Below, piece by piece: positions 27,257 to 36,771 of a stretch of 64,000 nt of DNA. Origin of the DNA: Ecytonucleospora hepatopenaei. Lineage: Eukaryota > Microsporidia > Enterocytozoonidae. Every line of letters starts with the position of its first letter. The stretch's first letter is position 1. The translations under genes and the position numbers were made by a program. Below the pieces are notes generated by a model. The model was given only the letters and a program-made list of their open reading frames with translations, was not told the DNA's origin and searched no databases. The stretch covers positions 106,299 to 170,298 of the forward strand of contig JAPMUG010000008.1 in NCBI GenBank assembly GCA_026692725.1, in the 5' to 3' direction.

Positions 27257-29059
27257 ATGAGAAATGAAAATTTTGGTAAAGGAGATACTTTTAAAGAAGA
27301 TTCAAAGAAGTTAATGGGCGAGTCCTCTTACTATCAAAACAAAGAACTATTTACAAATGGATCTAGAAATCACATTTTTACTGCTACAAGCACAGTAGAA
27401 AAAACAGTAAACGTCGATGAAAAAGTAATGAGTTTTGAAGAATATGAAGAGGAGGTTAAAAAAGTAAAAAACACAAAATTGGGAAGTTTTTTGACCATCA
27501 TAAGATCAGAATACAAACGAGTATTTCTTTCAATCACATGCTATTTTGTTGTGTGTTTTCTGTATTCTTTTGTTAGACAGTTTAGAGATGTGATAGTGTT
27601 TGACGTATTTGACGATCCTGGTTTGGTCAATTGGTTTGAGTTGATTTCATTTATTATGGCTATTTTTATTTTCAAGATTTTTACAAAAATTTGTCGTAAG
27701 TACGGGGTAAACAAAGGGGTAGACTTATACATGATATCTTGTGCATCGATTTTTGGCGGATTTATTGCTCTTATCGCATTTGACAGATTTGTTTTTTCCA
27801 CGAAAGGTGGGTATTGTGAAGAATTATTTAATGGAAATTTGGCATCTATAAGACACGTCAGCATATTTTTGCGTCCGGCAAAATTACTGAATTTATTTTT
27901 TATGACAATTTTTTCAGTGTTTCTGGAAGTTTCTTCTTCATTTTTGATATCAGTCATATTTATGACATATCTGTCATCAAACATTACACACGAGCAAAAT
28001 CAAAGATATTTATTCCCCATTCTTTTTGGTGCTAATATGGCGTTGTTTTTCTCTGTTTATGCTGTTAAATTGACAGTGAAGCAAATCAACAAGTTTTCGG
28101 TAGCATCAACTTCCTGGGTGTTTTACTCAATCTTTATTTTGATGTTGATTCTTCTATACGGTATCATTTTTGGTCTTAAAAAGGTACTTGATTATGAATG
28201 GAAAAAACCTCTTTATATTGGTCAGCCTATTCTTGGTAATTTACCACAAAAAAATAAAAAAGCAGAAAATAAAACTTCTTTCTTAGAAGCTTTAAAGACA
28301 ATTTTTAAAACAAAATGGTTGATGGGAATATGCACGCTTGCTTTATTTTATAATATTTCTAGTGTTATAGTCACATCACAATCATTTTATTCATATGCAG
28401 CACATGCAGATTATTATGCTGCAAATCCTTTGATGATTAATAAACCTGGTTTCATTCCAACAAAATCAAATGTATCTGTTTTTTACAAGAGCACAGAATG
28501 CATAATCACATCGATGGCCACCATGATTCTTATGCTTTTACCGGTGTTTAAAAAGATTTTTGAAATTTTTGGTGTTTTGTCATTTGGCTCGATTGTGATT
28601 TTTTGGCCGATTATCAATTTTGCTGTATGTTATTTTTTTGCAGCTATAAATTATCCTTTTACAAACAATGGTAACACTATTTTATGCAATCTTGGTATAT
28701 CAAAAACCAAGCCAAATTTTGAAGCTGAATCAGCGCTTATTTGTGCATTAAACATCGCAGCAAAGGTAAGCAAGTATTCTTTTTATGACATTATTAAAGA
28801 AAGTGTTTCAAGCAAAATAGATCCACAAAATAAGGTTTTTTATAAAGGCATTTTTGATGGGATAATGCCAAAAACAGGAAAGTTATTTTGCGTAGCTTAT
28901 TTTATTTTGATGACGAGTATTTTGAACAAAAATGATGTAAGATATTTTTCAGCAGTATCATTGATTTTCCTTGTAGGGATGGGATCAGTTGCAATGTATT
29001 CTACAATTTTACTTCATAAAGCATATAAAAAAGCAATAAACACCAATAAATATCTTTAA
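27257..29059 (+). CDS. ATP/ADP translocase, NTT (TLC) family
   Basis: 600 residues. After a polar N-terminus of about 75 residues there are about 11-12 hydrophobic helices. The N-side blocks SEYKRVFLSITCYFVVCFLY and SFVRQFRDVIVFDVF fit the NTT first helices (KDTLVV in plastid/bacterial relatives), and FLEVSSSFLISVIFMTYLSS with ITHEQNQRYLFPILFGANM is typical of microsporidian NTTs. These transporters were acquired from bacteria and import host ATP across the parasite plasma membrane (or serve the mitosome). A small EEVKKVKNT-type linker precedes helix 1. This is the clearest lineage marker in the window. Confidence 0.93.
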   Translation: MRNENFGKGDTFKEDSKKLMGESSYYQNKELFTNGSRNHIFTATSTVEKTVNVDEKVMSFEEYEEEVKKVKNTKLGSFLTIIRSEYKRVFLSITCYFVVCFLYSFVRQFRDVIVFDVFDDPGLVNWFELISFIMAIFIFKIFTKICRKYGVNKGVDLYMISCASIFGGFIALIAFDRFVFSTKGGYCEELFNGNLASIRHVSIFLRPAKLLNLFFMTIFSVFLEVSSSFLISVIFMTYLSSNITHEQNQRYLFPILFGANMALFFSVYAVKLTVKQINKFSVASTSWVFYSIFILMLILLYGIIFGLKKVLDYEWKKPLYIGQPILGNLPQKNKKAENKTSFLEALKTIFKTKWLMGICTLALFYNISSVIVTSQSFYSYAAHADYYAANPLMINKPGFIPTKSNVSVFYKSTECIITSMATMILMLLPVFKKIFEIFGVLSFGSIVIFWPIINFAVCYFFAAINYPFTNNGNTILCNLGISKTKPNFEAESALICALNIAAKVSKYSFYDIIKESVSSKIDPQNKVFYKGIFDGIMPKTGKLFCVAYFILMTSILNKNDVRYFSAVSLIFLVGMGSVAMYSTILLHKAYKKAINTNKYL

Positions 29060-29203
29060 TTTATAATTAAAAGATAAAAATATACCTTTAACATTTAATA
29101 AATTATTTTTATTAAAGCATTGTAATCAATTTCATTTGTTTTTAATCTATTTTAAAACACTTTGTGTGAAACATTATTTTAAAAAAATGTTTTATGTTTA
29201 TCT

Positions 29204-30223
29204 ATGCTTTCTGAGTGCAATTGGAACGTGAGACAGAAATTAATTGATTATTTAGGAAATGATGTGAGCAACTACAATATTACAGGAAGACAAAAAGAAG
29301 CAATTGAAAAGCTTTTAAAATTACCAAGTATAAAATTCACTGAACTATGTGATGATGTTGTTAATGAAGTAAATCGCAGGGAGGGATGCGATGAAGTAGA
29401 CAAAAGCAGGCCTATGTTTGAAAGGCTGGCAAGTCTTGCAGAAGAGAAATTTAAAAATTTAGTAATTGACGTATTATTGGTATATAATTATAGATATTCA
29501 CCTGAAAATAACAATTCAGAAATAAATAACATTAAAGATGAAAACACAATAAACACGCAAAAGGCAGCGGAAGTACTAGAAAATATGGAAAAGACATATA
29601 ATGCAGAAAATTTTATTAAAAATACAGAAGGACTAACCTTTTACAATAAACTTAAGGAATATTTGTATTATTCTAAAAAATATGTTAAAGACACAAAAAT
29701 TACCGAATATGTGGACAGATGCATTGAAAATAGAATGGAAAGTGACTGTTGTGATTTTATTGAAACAATTGCATATCCAGAAAAGTTGATAAAAAAACTT
29801 AAAGAAAGCAAAAATTATTCAGAAGAAGCCGCTAACCTTGAACAGATAACTAAAAATAATTCAGATGGTGACTTTAAGAAAAATTATACACATTTCTTAG
29901 AAGCCATTACAAAAAACATCCAGCCTTATAAAAAAGTATTTGTTTATGAAGAAGAGGTTGGTGTTTTCTGTAATATTTTGCAACAGATTTTAACAAACAA
30001 TTCAGAAATTGATTTGGAAAAAGTAAAAAAGGAGCAAATAATACCGGCAGTGGATTCAATTTTGACGAAGTCAAAAAATATCGATGAAGAAATGATAAAT
30101 AATTTAAAAATGCGCAGATTTTTGGCAGAAGGAATTAGCAATTCTGGGTCACGTAATGATTCAATGCTTTTAATTTTAGAAATTGCCAAAAATGTAAATG
30201 AAATTGCCAAATATGGTAATTAG
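29204..30223 (+). CDS. Spa2-homology-domain protein (Spa2/GIT-like polarity scaffold)
   Basis: 339 residues. Two Spa2 homology repeats appear near the N-terminus: RQKEAIEKLLKLPSIKFTEL with CDDVVNEVNRR (about 29-58), and PMFERLASLAEEKFKNLVID with VLLVYNYRY (about 70-98). They match the (K/R)-x-x-A-x-x-KL-x-x-L-x-x-x-x-F-x-x-L-x-x-DV-x-x-E-x-x-RR consensus. The rest is helical and charged. In yeasts such proteins organise polarised growth sites and bind MAP-kinase or Rab GAP partners. The region after residue 110 has no match I know. Confidence 0.6.
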   Translation: MLSECNWNVRQKLIDYLGNDVSNYNITGRQKEAIEKLLKLPSIKFTELCDDVVNEVNRREGCDEVDKSRPMFERLASLAEEKFKNLVIDVLLVYNYRYSPENNNSEINNIKDENTINTQKAAEVLENMEKTYNAENFIKNTEGLTFYNKLKEYLYYSKKYVKDTKITEYVDRCIENRMESDCCDFIETIAYPEKLIKKLKESKNYSEEAANLEQITKNNSDGDFKKNYTHFLEAITKNIQPYKKVFVYEEEVGVFCNILQQILTNNSEIDLEKVKKEQIIPAVDSILTKSKNIDEEMINNLKMRRFLAEGISNSGSRNDSMLLILEIAKNVNEIAKYGN

Positions 30224-30482
30224 TTTATGCTTCTAAATTCATGTATTTTCTTAAAATAAACCATTGTTTATACTTTTATTGCTGTTCAATTTAACTATTG
30301 TCTTTGCCTCCTTTATTTTTCAATAAAATATTTCCTGTCATTTTTTAAAAATGATATTTTTATTGTAAAACGTAAACAGTAAATTTAGATGTAATTTATT
30401 GATATAAATCATGAAAATAACATTTTAATTACATCATTTTTTTACTTGTAAATATAAATAAAATCAATTGCCCTTTTTAGAC

Positions 30483-31718
30483 ATGGGTGCAAACAATTTA
30501 CGAGAATCAAGTAGTGATTATCATTTTGATAATACCAAATTAAATCTCCAAAAAACGGTATTTGACAAGGAAGAAATGCAAAAAGGTCTGGATGAAAACA
30601 GCACACAATTTGTTGACCAGTTAAAATCAGTTTGTAATAAAGATTTATTAAAGGAGAAAAATACTAAGCAATCAGGAAATTACACACAGATGCATGAATT
30701 ATTTTTTAATGATGAAATGGAAAGAATTGAAACAACTGTAGAAAACAATAATGTTTTTTATGATCATCCCAAAAGTGTTTTTGACTTGAAAACAGTTAAG
30801 AATGACAGTGATAAAAAGATTTTTCAAAAACAAATATTTGATGATAAAAACCCTTGTCATAAAAATATGAAAGAAAAAAAATCTTCAGAAAATACAAAAG
30901 ACGCAGATAATTTAAACGCGTATGAAAATTACGCCAGTTATGATGATGAAGCATTTTACAAAATGCAAGCACGGATGAGCAATGATCCGCACTTGTTTTA
31001 TACTAACAAAGATGGTAGCTATCCACAACACAATATGTATGCTACGTATTTGGAAGGTGGGCAAGAACAGGATTTTATGTTATCAAGAAATTACTACCAA
31101 CAGCAACTGTCACCCCGTAAAAAAGGAAAACAAGCCGCAAGAAAGAAACCAAAAATTAGAATATGCTCCAACTGTAAAACAACCAGCACACCAAGCTGGA
31201 GAAGAGGTGGAAATGGTAGAATGTTGTTGTGCAATGCATGTGGGTTATATTTGAAGTTGCACGGTAGAAACAGACCATTTGCAGTAAATTCAGAGGGAAA
31301 AACAAAGGCGTTAAAAAGTACAAGAACAGAAGTTTACTGCATTGTTTGCAATGCACAGGGTGATGCAACAAACATGATTGCAACTACCAGTGGAACTGCT
31401 TGTATAAATTGCTCTGCGTATTTTAATAGACAAATTTTAGAAAATAATATTGTCATAGATCCGACACAAAATTATACCGCAAATTACAATTTTCAGGAAA
31501 ATTTTAACATGCCAGTGAATACACAATATGCTGCGTTTTATGATAATTCACAGTCAGAAATATATGCAGTTGATAATTCTGTTCAGCCTGAGTATGTAGA
31601 TCCCATGTCTTTTTATCAACAAGGAAATGTAGAAGAAAGTGCACATGGAGAGAATTATCATGTATTTTATGGTGAAGATAATGAAAAAGAAGATAATAAA
31701 GCACATGAGAAAAAATAA
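30483..31718 (+). CDS. GATA-type zinc finger transcription factor
   Basis: 411 residues from the ATG at 30483 (the frame begins at a TTG before it; CCC lies at 30471-30473). A basic stretch KKGKQAARKKPKIR leads to the finger CSNCKTTSTPSWRRGGNGRM followed by LLCNACGLYLKLHG at about 226-260, a CX2CX17CX2C GATA finger with the TPSWRR core. A second, looser set of cysteines follows (YCIVCNAQGD ... GTACINCSAYF, CX2C...CX2C), where double-finger GATA factors have their second zinc finger; its WRR core is missing. The C-terminal region is Asn/Gln/Tyr-rich, likely an activation domain. Confidence 0.9.
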   Translation: MGANNLRESSSDYHFDNTKLNLQKTVFDKEEMQKGLDENSTQFVDQLKSVCNKDLLKEKNTKQSGNYTQMHELFFNDEMERIETTVENNNVFYDHPKSVFDLKTVKNDSDKKIFQKQIFDDKNPCHKNMKEKKSSENTKDADNLNAYENYASYDDEAFYKMQARMSNDPHLFYTNKDGSYPQHNMYATYLEGGQEQDFMLSRNYYQQQLSPRKKGKQAARKKPKIRICSNCKTTSTPSWRRGGNGRMLLCNACGLYLKLHGRNRPFAVNSEGKTKALKSTRTEVYCIVCNAQGDATNMIATTSGTACINCSAYFNRQILENNIVIDPTQNYTANYNFQENFNMPVNTQYAAFYDNSQSEIYAVDNSVQPEYVDPMSFYQQGNVEESAHGENYHVFYGEDNEKEDNKAHEKK

Positions 31719-31836
31719 ACTATATTGTTTATTGAATAAAATTATTTTTAAATTTTTACCCTGTTATTTTGTTAAAATTTACAACATATTAAACAACTAG
31801 ATAACTAACTAGATAACTAACATTTATTTATAATTA

Positions 31837-31974
31837 ATGTCACAAAAACCAATTAAAAAAATCAAAATAAAAAAGAAAGAATCCAAATACAAAAAAACAC
31901 GGTGTAAAAATGCCGTCACCAAAATGATTAATAAGGCTATTGTTGAAAATTACACGAAAAAGCTGAATAAATAA
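31837..31974 (+). CDS. Small basic protein, 45 aa
   Basis: ATG at 31837, stop TAA at 31972-31974. Product begins MSQKPIKKIKIKKKESKYKK and is over one third Lys/Arg, ending NYTKKLNK. Size and charge suggest a ribosome- or nucleic-acid-associated peptide, but it does not match L39, L41 or S30 as I know them. It ends one base before the stop codon of the convergent V-ATPase gene, consistent with the tight packing here. A CCC lies about 75 bases upstream, further than usual. Moderate support only. Confidence 0.42.
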   Translation: MSQKPIKKIKIKKKESKYKKTRCKNAVTKMINKAIVENYTKKLNK

Positions 31975-31975
31975 A

Positions 31976-32263
31976 TTATTTTATTTCTTTGCATAGTTTT
32001 GATTTTGAACTTGGTATGATAATGATGGAAGGAAGCATTTCATTATAGTTTTCTATTTCTTGTTTTATTTTTACTGCAACAAAATCACAAACAAAAATAA
32101 TTGCAATTTCCTTGTTTAATGATGTTTCTTTAAAAATTCTTAGCAGTTCTTCTGTTGCTGTTTTATGTGAAACATTTTCATATATATTTTTGTTTTCTAG
32201 AACACCTGCTATCTTAAAACCAGTTAATGTGTCTTTGTCTCCAATTATAGCTAGCTTTTCCAT
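31976..32263 (-). CDS. VMA7: V-type ATPase subunit F
   Basis: 95 residues from the ATG at 32263: MEKLAIIGDKDTLTGFKIAG is the subunit F N-terminus (VIGDEDTVTGFLLAG). EIAIIFVCDFVAVKIKQEI and LPSIIIIPSS complete the fold (IAIILINQxIAExIR; PAVLEIPSK). The frame extends upstream to 32428 but that part is hydrophobic and unlike the family, so it was dropped. Part of the central stalk of the proton pump that acidifies vacuole-like compartments. Slightly shorter than usual (about 118 in yeast). Confidence 0.85.
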   Translation of the reverse strand: MEKLAIIGDKDTLTGFKIAGVLENKNIYENVSHKTATEELLRIFKETSLNKEIAIIFVCDFVAVKIKQEIENYNEMLPSIIIIPSSKSKLCKEIK

Positions 32264-32335
32264 TTGTTTGTTTTTTGTACTATATTGTTTATTTAATTGG
32301 TGGATTTTAAAAATTACAAAAAGTATATCTCCTTT

Positions 32336-32605
32336 ATGGCAACAGAACCACGTACAGCTTATGTTGATTTTACTGAAAAATATAATAATAAAGACACTAA
32401 AATAAGAATTTTTGAAACTAAAACACATGTGTTTGTATATGTAAATCAGTATCCATCACAAATGCACCTGTATAATGAATTCCTACGAGATAAAATTAAG
32501 AAGTATATTAAGCGTAAAGAAATCGTGTGTGTTTGTAATTTAGAGTCATATGATTCTTTAAAACCAATTGCTTCAACGATTACTGAAATTTTTAAAAATA
32601 AATGA
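32336..32605 (+). CDS. Hypothetical small protein, 89 aa
   Basis: Starts MATEPRTAYVDFTEKYNNKD at 32336 (the longer frame begins at TTG). An alpha/beta pattern is visible: strands KIRIFETKTHVFVYV and EIVCVCNLESY separated by helix MHLYNEFLRDKIKKYIKR, then a C-terminal helix. The layout (strand-strand-helix-strand-helix, about 90 residues) is reminiscent of small proteasome-assembly chaperones, but this is a guess. Divergent from V-ATPase F with a 72-base spacer. Confidence 0.5.
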   Translation: MATEPRTAYVDFTEKYNNKDTKIRIFETKTHVFVYVNQYPSQMHLYNEFLRDKIKKYIKRKEIVCVCNLESYDSLKPIASTITEIFKNK

Positions 32606-32718
32606 AAATTTTGTCCTTATATAAATTTTTTAAAATTTTACGTCTTTTTAGTAATATATCTTGTTAGTTTAGCAATATTTTGGTTCCACAACTATATTAA
32701 TTTTCTACTTTATTTATA

Positions 32719-33018
32719 ATGAGAAAGTGCACTAAAAAATCTAAAAGAACTAAAACAACACAGAAATTCAATAAACTTAAAATTTTTGAAAGTCGTCCAT
32801 TGGATAGAATTAAAGAAGAAATAGTTGAAAATGAATATTTTTTACAAAAAATTGAAGAGGGAAAGTATAATTGTATAAAATGTGACAAATTCTTTAAAGA
32901 CGAACATACTTTACAGCAGCACATAAAAACAAAAGCACATAAAAGAAGAATAAAAGAATGGGAAAAATCTTATCACACTCAGAAAGATGCAGAAAATGCA
33001 GTAGGTTTAAATTTATAA
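32719..33018 (+). CDS. BUD20: Bud20/ZNF593-like C2H2 zinc finger, 60S biogenesis
   Basis: 99 residues. A basic start (MRKCTKKSKRTKTT) leads to a central C2H2 finger YNCIKCDKFFKDEHTLQQH followed by IKTKAHKRRIKEW, with the HxxxxxxH-KRR signature (about 50-80), and the ending YHTQKDAENAVGL, the YTQ-x-x-A-x-x-A-x-GL tail of the family. All are typical of Bud20/ZNF593, a shuttling factor for export of pre-60S ribosomes. Only about two thirds of the yeast length. Confidence 0.88.
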   Translation: MRKCTKKSKRTKTTQKFNKLKIFESRPLDRIKEEIVENEYFLQKIEEGKYNCIKCDKFFKDEHTLQQHIKTKAHKRRIKEWEKSYHTQKDAENAVGLNL

Positions 33019-33028
33019 ATTTATTTAT

Positions 33029-33583
33029 CTAATTGAACAATTTTTTATATTCCTTTTCAAACATTGTGTTTTCTTTGTGTAGTTCTTTTATTTTCAAGGA
33101 ACATTTATTTATAGATTCATCCATTTCTTTTATTTGTTCTCTTAAACGTTCCTTTTCTTTATCCATCAAATCAATAAGATTTCCTTTATTTTCTGCAACA
33201 TGACTTTCTATAATTTCCTCAATGTATTTTTTATCTTTCAAATCGTCAATTCTTTTCCTTCCATAGCAAATTTCATGTTCTAAAACATTCAATCTATTTT
33301 CTACATTATATGTGTTCATTGTTTCTAAGAAAAAATGGCTAAATTTATTTCCAATGTTATCTATAAATTCATTAAGCGTGATTTCTTCTTCTTTCTTTTT
33401 TTCTTCCTTCAAATTTTCCAATATTTCACTGTCATCATTTGTTTGATTGTTTTTTACAGATTGTTCAGAAAAAAACGAGTCTTTTGTTTTTTCAATTTGT
33501 TCCAAAACGTCAGTTTTTAAAATTTCTTGAACTGCTTTTTTAAAAACATTTTTAAAACAACTGTATTTTTTCCCTGTTATCAT
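33029..33583 (-). CDS. Coiled-coil protein, possibly kinetochore Nnf1
   Basis: 184 residues. The N-terminal helix YSCFKNVFKKAVQEILKT and the middle block FSHFFLETMNTYNVENRLNV with LEHEI resemble Nnf1/PMF1 (F-x-x-AL... and R-x-x-x-x-LN-x-LD-x-LI). A C-terminal coiled coil follows (KERLREQIKEMDESINKC). If correct, it would be part of the Mis12/MIND complex. The resemblance is by pattern only. It converges with the Bud20 gene, stops 10 bases apart. Confidence 0.38.
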   Translation of the reverse strand: MITGKKYSCFKNVFKKAVQEILKTDVLEQIEKTKDSFFSEQSVKNNQTNDDSEILENLKEEKKKEEEITLNEFIDNIGNKFSHFFLETMNTYNVENRLNVLEHEICYGRKRIDDLKDKKYIEEIIESHVAENKGNLIDLMDKEKERLREQIKEMDESINKCSLKIKELHKENTMFEKEYKKLFN

Positions 33584-33758
33584 TTAAAATATTTTTTAAA
33601 AGTTCAATGTTCTAATATTTTATAATGTTTTAATATTCCAATATTTTTATTTTGTAATATTATAAACTTATAAACTTATATAAAAACTTGGAGGGTATAA
33701 AAATAAACACATAAATTTTACAAGGTTTATTTAAAATTTAACAAACAAAATAATTTTT

Positions 33759-34466
33759 CTATTTACTCTTTTCAGCATGTAACAGCGCTTCTTCTATTTT
33801 TTCACAAATATTTGCATCAACATGAAAACAGTTCCAACCCTTTTTTATTGCACCTTCAATATTTTTAATATTATCGTCAAAGAAATATACGTTTTGTGAA
33901 TTTTTAACACCCATTTTTTGTTCAACAAAACCAAAAGCCTCTACTTCAGGCTTCATCAAAGGCATTTCTGTAGCATTTGAGTCTGGAGCAAAAATAACAT
34001 CAAATGTGTTCTCCAAGCCAATAATTGATAAAATTTTTTCTATTCGTTTTTTACCACCGTTTGACATTAAAACTTTTGTGTGGTTTACACTTGCTAATGC
34101 TTCAATCACCTTTTCGTTTTTACTCAAAAACTTATCAAAATCACAAATGTCTATCTCATTAAAAAATTCAAAAACGTTGATTTTACAAATTTTTAAAAAC
34201 ATTGCAGCCCATGGCTGTATTGTTTTATTGCAATGATCCCAGTCAAAACCAGTACCTTTGTTTTTTTCTACAAATATGTTTTTTGCCTTTTCATTTTCAA
34301 ACTGTTTAAGCTCTTCGCTGTTGTACAAGCAAAAATCCAAATCAAAAACAAACAATTTCTCATCCTCTTTAATTTGTTCGCATAAAGTCTGTAATAAACT
34401 TTCTTGATTCATTTCTATCAACACAGAGCGTTTTAAAACCAAATTGATTTTTTCTTGACCAGACAT
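33759..34466 (-). CDS. HAD-family pyrimidine 5'-nucleotidase (Sdt1/Phm8-like)
   Basis: 235 residues with HAD motifs: LFVFDLDFCLYN (motif I, DxD), KVLMSNGGKKRI (motif II, S/T), MKPEVEAF (motif III Lys) and NVYFFDDNIKNI (motif IV, DD). The cap is small and helical, including FDWDHCNKTIQPWAAMF. This is the Sdt1/Phm8 branch, dephosphorylating nucleoside monophosphates, plausible in a parasite that salvages nucleotides. CCC (34474-34477 on plus as GGGG) lies before the ATG. Confidence 0.82.
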   Translation of the reverse strand: MSGQEKINLVLKRSVLIEMNQESLLQTLCEQIKEDEKLFVFDLDFCLYNSEELKQFENEKAKNIFVEKNKGTGFDWDHCNKTIQPWAAMFLKICKINVFEFFNEIDICDFDKFLSKNEKVIEALASVNHTKVLMSNGGKKRIEKILSIIGLENTFDVIFAPDSNATEMPLMKPEVEAFGFVEQKMGVKNSQNVYFFDDNIKNIEGAIKKGWNCFHVDANICEKIEEALLHAEKSK

Positions 34467-34835
34467 TTTTATAGGGGTTATTCTTTTTTCTAATTAAATT
34501 TTTAATAACATTTTCAATATCTAAATTTAAATAATAAATTTAACTAAAAATATCATACTAAATTAAATAAAATTTATCATACTAAATAAACTAGAATAAT
34601 CATTAAACTATAAAGACAATAAAAATATTAAACCTAATGCAATTTAGATATTTAAAAAAGGTTTTAAAAATAATAATATATTTACGTTTAGTTTATTTAA
34701 TATTTAAATAGCATGCTATAGAATTTAATTATATTTTTATACAAAATTATTTAGTATGTTATTAATTTAAATATTAGTTAATTTTAAATTACCAAAAGCA
34801 ATAAGATATTTTATCTAAAAGTTTGTTTTTTTACC
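34467..34835. other. AT-rich divergent spacer
   Basis: A 369-base spacer between divergent genes. It contains a loosely repeated TATCATACTAAATTAAA/TATCATACTAAATAAA (around 34550-34590) and ATTTAAATA-like palindromes. No open frame or RNA fold is apparent. TTTTTTTACCATGG just before the lipin ATG is a partial start motif. Confidence 0.4.
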
Positions 34836-36716
34836 ATGGGTGTTGTAAACAAAATATTTACGAGTGTTTCTGAAATTTATAACAGCATGAATCCCTTGAC
34901 TTTGTCTGGGGTTAATGATGTCATAGTTGTTAAGCATGCAGACGGTTCTTATTCGTGCAGTCCTTTTCAGTTGCGTTTTGGTAAGCTACAGTTTATAAAT
35001 TGTAAAAGCCAAATAGTTCATCTGTTTATAAATGGACAACTTACAGATGTAAACATGACTATAACACCACAAGGTGACTTATATTTTGAAGAAACAATAG
35101 ACATTAATGTTTCATATATGTCAAAGGATCAGTACGATGAGTCACTCATACAATCTATAATGGAAAATGAACTATTTGACAGTACATTTAAGGATGAAAG
35201 GTTAAAAAAGGAACCAGTTTCTAAAGAAATAAAAGAAAACTTGCTTGAAAATTTTGCAAGGTTTGGCATAAATGGAAATACAAATGGAAATACAGACGCA
35301 AATACAATTGGAAATACAAACGCAATTTACAGACATGGTGGCAAAAGGTTTTCAAAAAGCAGTAATAGCCTACTGATTGAATCTAATAAAGATGTTTACC
35401 AAAATAAAAACTCAGAAGCAATTTCAAAAGAAAATTTTAAATTGAAAAATTACATGAGTACTGATGAAATTCTATTATGGCGTAAAAAAAGACATGAATA
35501 CATCAAAATGAGAATTTATAGCAAAAATTTATATTTTAAAAACAATTTTGAGTCTTATTACGATTTAAGCATTTTATATGAAAAATTTAATTATCTGCTA
35601 ACTTCCACAGAACACTGTGAATTTTTGATAAATAAAAGTGAAGAATTTCTTAGCGTTCTTGAAGATATTTACAACAACGACAAGGACGCAGACTTTTCTT
35701 TCTCAAAATGTCTTTATACAAGGATTGAAACAGGCAAACCCAGCCTTACCTTTTCAAAATACATGACAAAAAAATTAGAAGACAGTGAAATACTTGTTGT
35801 TTTTTTAAGAAATAGCAAATACAAATTTTATTTAACTTTTATGCAATTTTCAAAAATATTTTTTGAACTTAAAATGCACAAGAACAAGAGAAAACATCTT
35901 ATGGTGTTATTAGAAGAATTTCATAATGAAAGTTTGGGTTGGAATTTGTTTGGGAATAAAAAACCTGTAAAAAGAGATATCCAATTTTCATTGTATTTAG
36001 ACTCATCCGAGCTAAAATCTCTTAACCTTAAATATGGAAAAAACGATGCTGTTTTTAAAATAAGTGGTACAGATGAACAACTGGAAGCAGCAATATTTCT
36101 GTGGGATGAGAAAGATAAAATTGTTGTCTCTGATATTGATGGAACCATAACCAAGTCAGATGTTTGGGGAATGATAAGTGGGTATATTGGTACGGATTGG
36201 ACACACACTGGTGTAGCACCATTATTTAGCAAAATATATGACAATGGATATAAAATTATTTATTTAAGTGCCAGATCATTAGGCCAATCTTATACAACTA
36301 AAGAATATTTAGATGGTATCAAACAAGATAACATGTCATTACCAGAAGGACCTGTTTTACTTAACCCCGACGGCGTAATGGGTGCATTATTTAGAGAAAT
36401 AGTGACAAAAAATCCAGATGAATTTAAAATTAGCGTGCTTAAAGGAATCAAAGAGCTTTTTGGAAAATACAAGAACAGTGTCTTGGTTGCTGGTTTTGGT
36501 AACAAATTAACCGATGTGATTTCGTATAATGCCGTTGATATACCAAAAAATCGTATTTACACCATAAATCCTCATGGTCAAATACAATCAGAATATTCAA
36601 AATCTCTGGTTGGTACTTATTCGACCATAAATGATTTTATAGACACTATTTTTCCATGTATTATTGAAAAACATAGAGATTCTTCGATTTTTAATGATTT
36701 TAATTATTGGTTTTAA
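34836..36716 (+). CDS. PAH1: Lipin-type phosphatidate phosphatase
   Basis: 626 residues. The N-LIP domain starts at MGVVNKIFTSVSEIYNSMNP and includes LSGVNDVIVVKHADGSYSCS and SPFQLRFGKLQ. The C-terminal LNS2/C-LIP phosphatase domain carries VSDIDGTITKSDVWG (catalytic D433xD435xT), TGVAPLFSKIYDNGYKIIYL, SARSLGQSYTT and LPEGPVLLNPDG. It converts phosphatidate to diacylglycerol and controls lipid supply and nuclear membrane growth. Two short Asn/Gly/Thr repeats (NGNTNGNTDANT) lie in the linker near residue 148. Yeast Pah1 is larger through a longer disordered linker. Confidence 0.92.
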   Translation: MGVVNKIFTSVSEIYNSMNPLTLSGVNDVIVVKHADGSYSCSPFQLRFGKLQFINCKSQIVHLFINGQLTDVNMTITPQGDLYFEETIDINVSYMSKDQYDESLIQSIMENELFDSTFKDERLKKEPVSKEIKENLLENFARFGINGNTNGNTDANTIGNTNAIYRHGGKRFSKSSNSLLIESNKDVYQNKNSEAISKENFKLKNYMSTDEILLWRKKRHEYIKMRIYSKNLYFKNNFESYYDLSILYEKFNYLLTSTEHCEFLINKSEEFLSVLEDIYNNDKDADFSFSKCLYTRIETGKPSLTFSKYMTKKLEDSEILVVFLRNSKYKFYLTFMQFSKIFFELKMHKNKRKHLMVLLEEFHNESLGWNLFGNKKPVKRDIQFSLYLDSSELKSLNLKYGKNDAVFKISGTDEQLEAAIFLWDEKDKIVVSDIDGTITKSDVWGMISGYIGTDWTHTGVAPLFSKIYDNGYKIIYLSARSLGQSYTTKEYLDGIKQDNMSLPEGPVLLNPDGVMGALFREIVTKNPDEFKISVLKGIKELFGKYKNSVLVAGFGNKLTDVISYNAVDIPKNRIYTINPHGQIQSEYSKSLVGTYSTINDFIDTIFPCIIEKHRDSSIFNDFNYWF

Positions 36717-36771
36717 ATATTGTTTATGTTTTAAGTTTTATTTATAAATATTTTGTAAATAAGAGGTAAAT

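Noticed and set aside
28740..28790. Possible intron in the NTT gene (GGTAAGCAAG at about 28766)
   Set aside because: The reading frame is open and keeps transporter-like sequence across it, so no splicing is needed.
32264..32428. Upstream extension of the V-ATPase F frame
   Set aside because: Hydrophobic and unlike the family; overlaps the divergent neighbouring gene; the ATG at 32263 gives the normal N-terminus.
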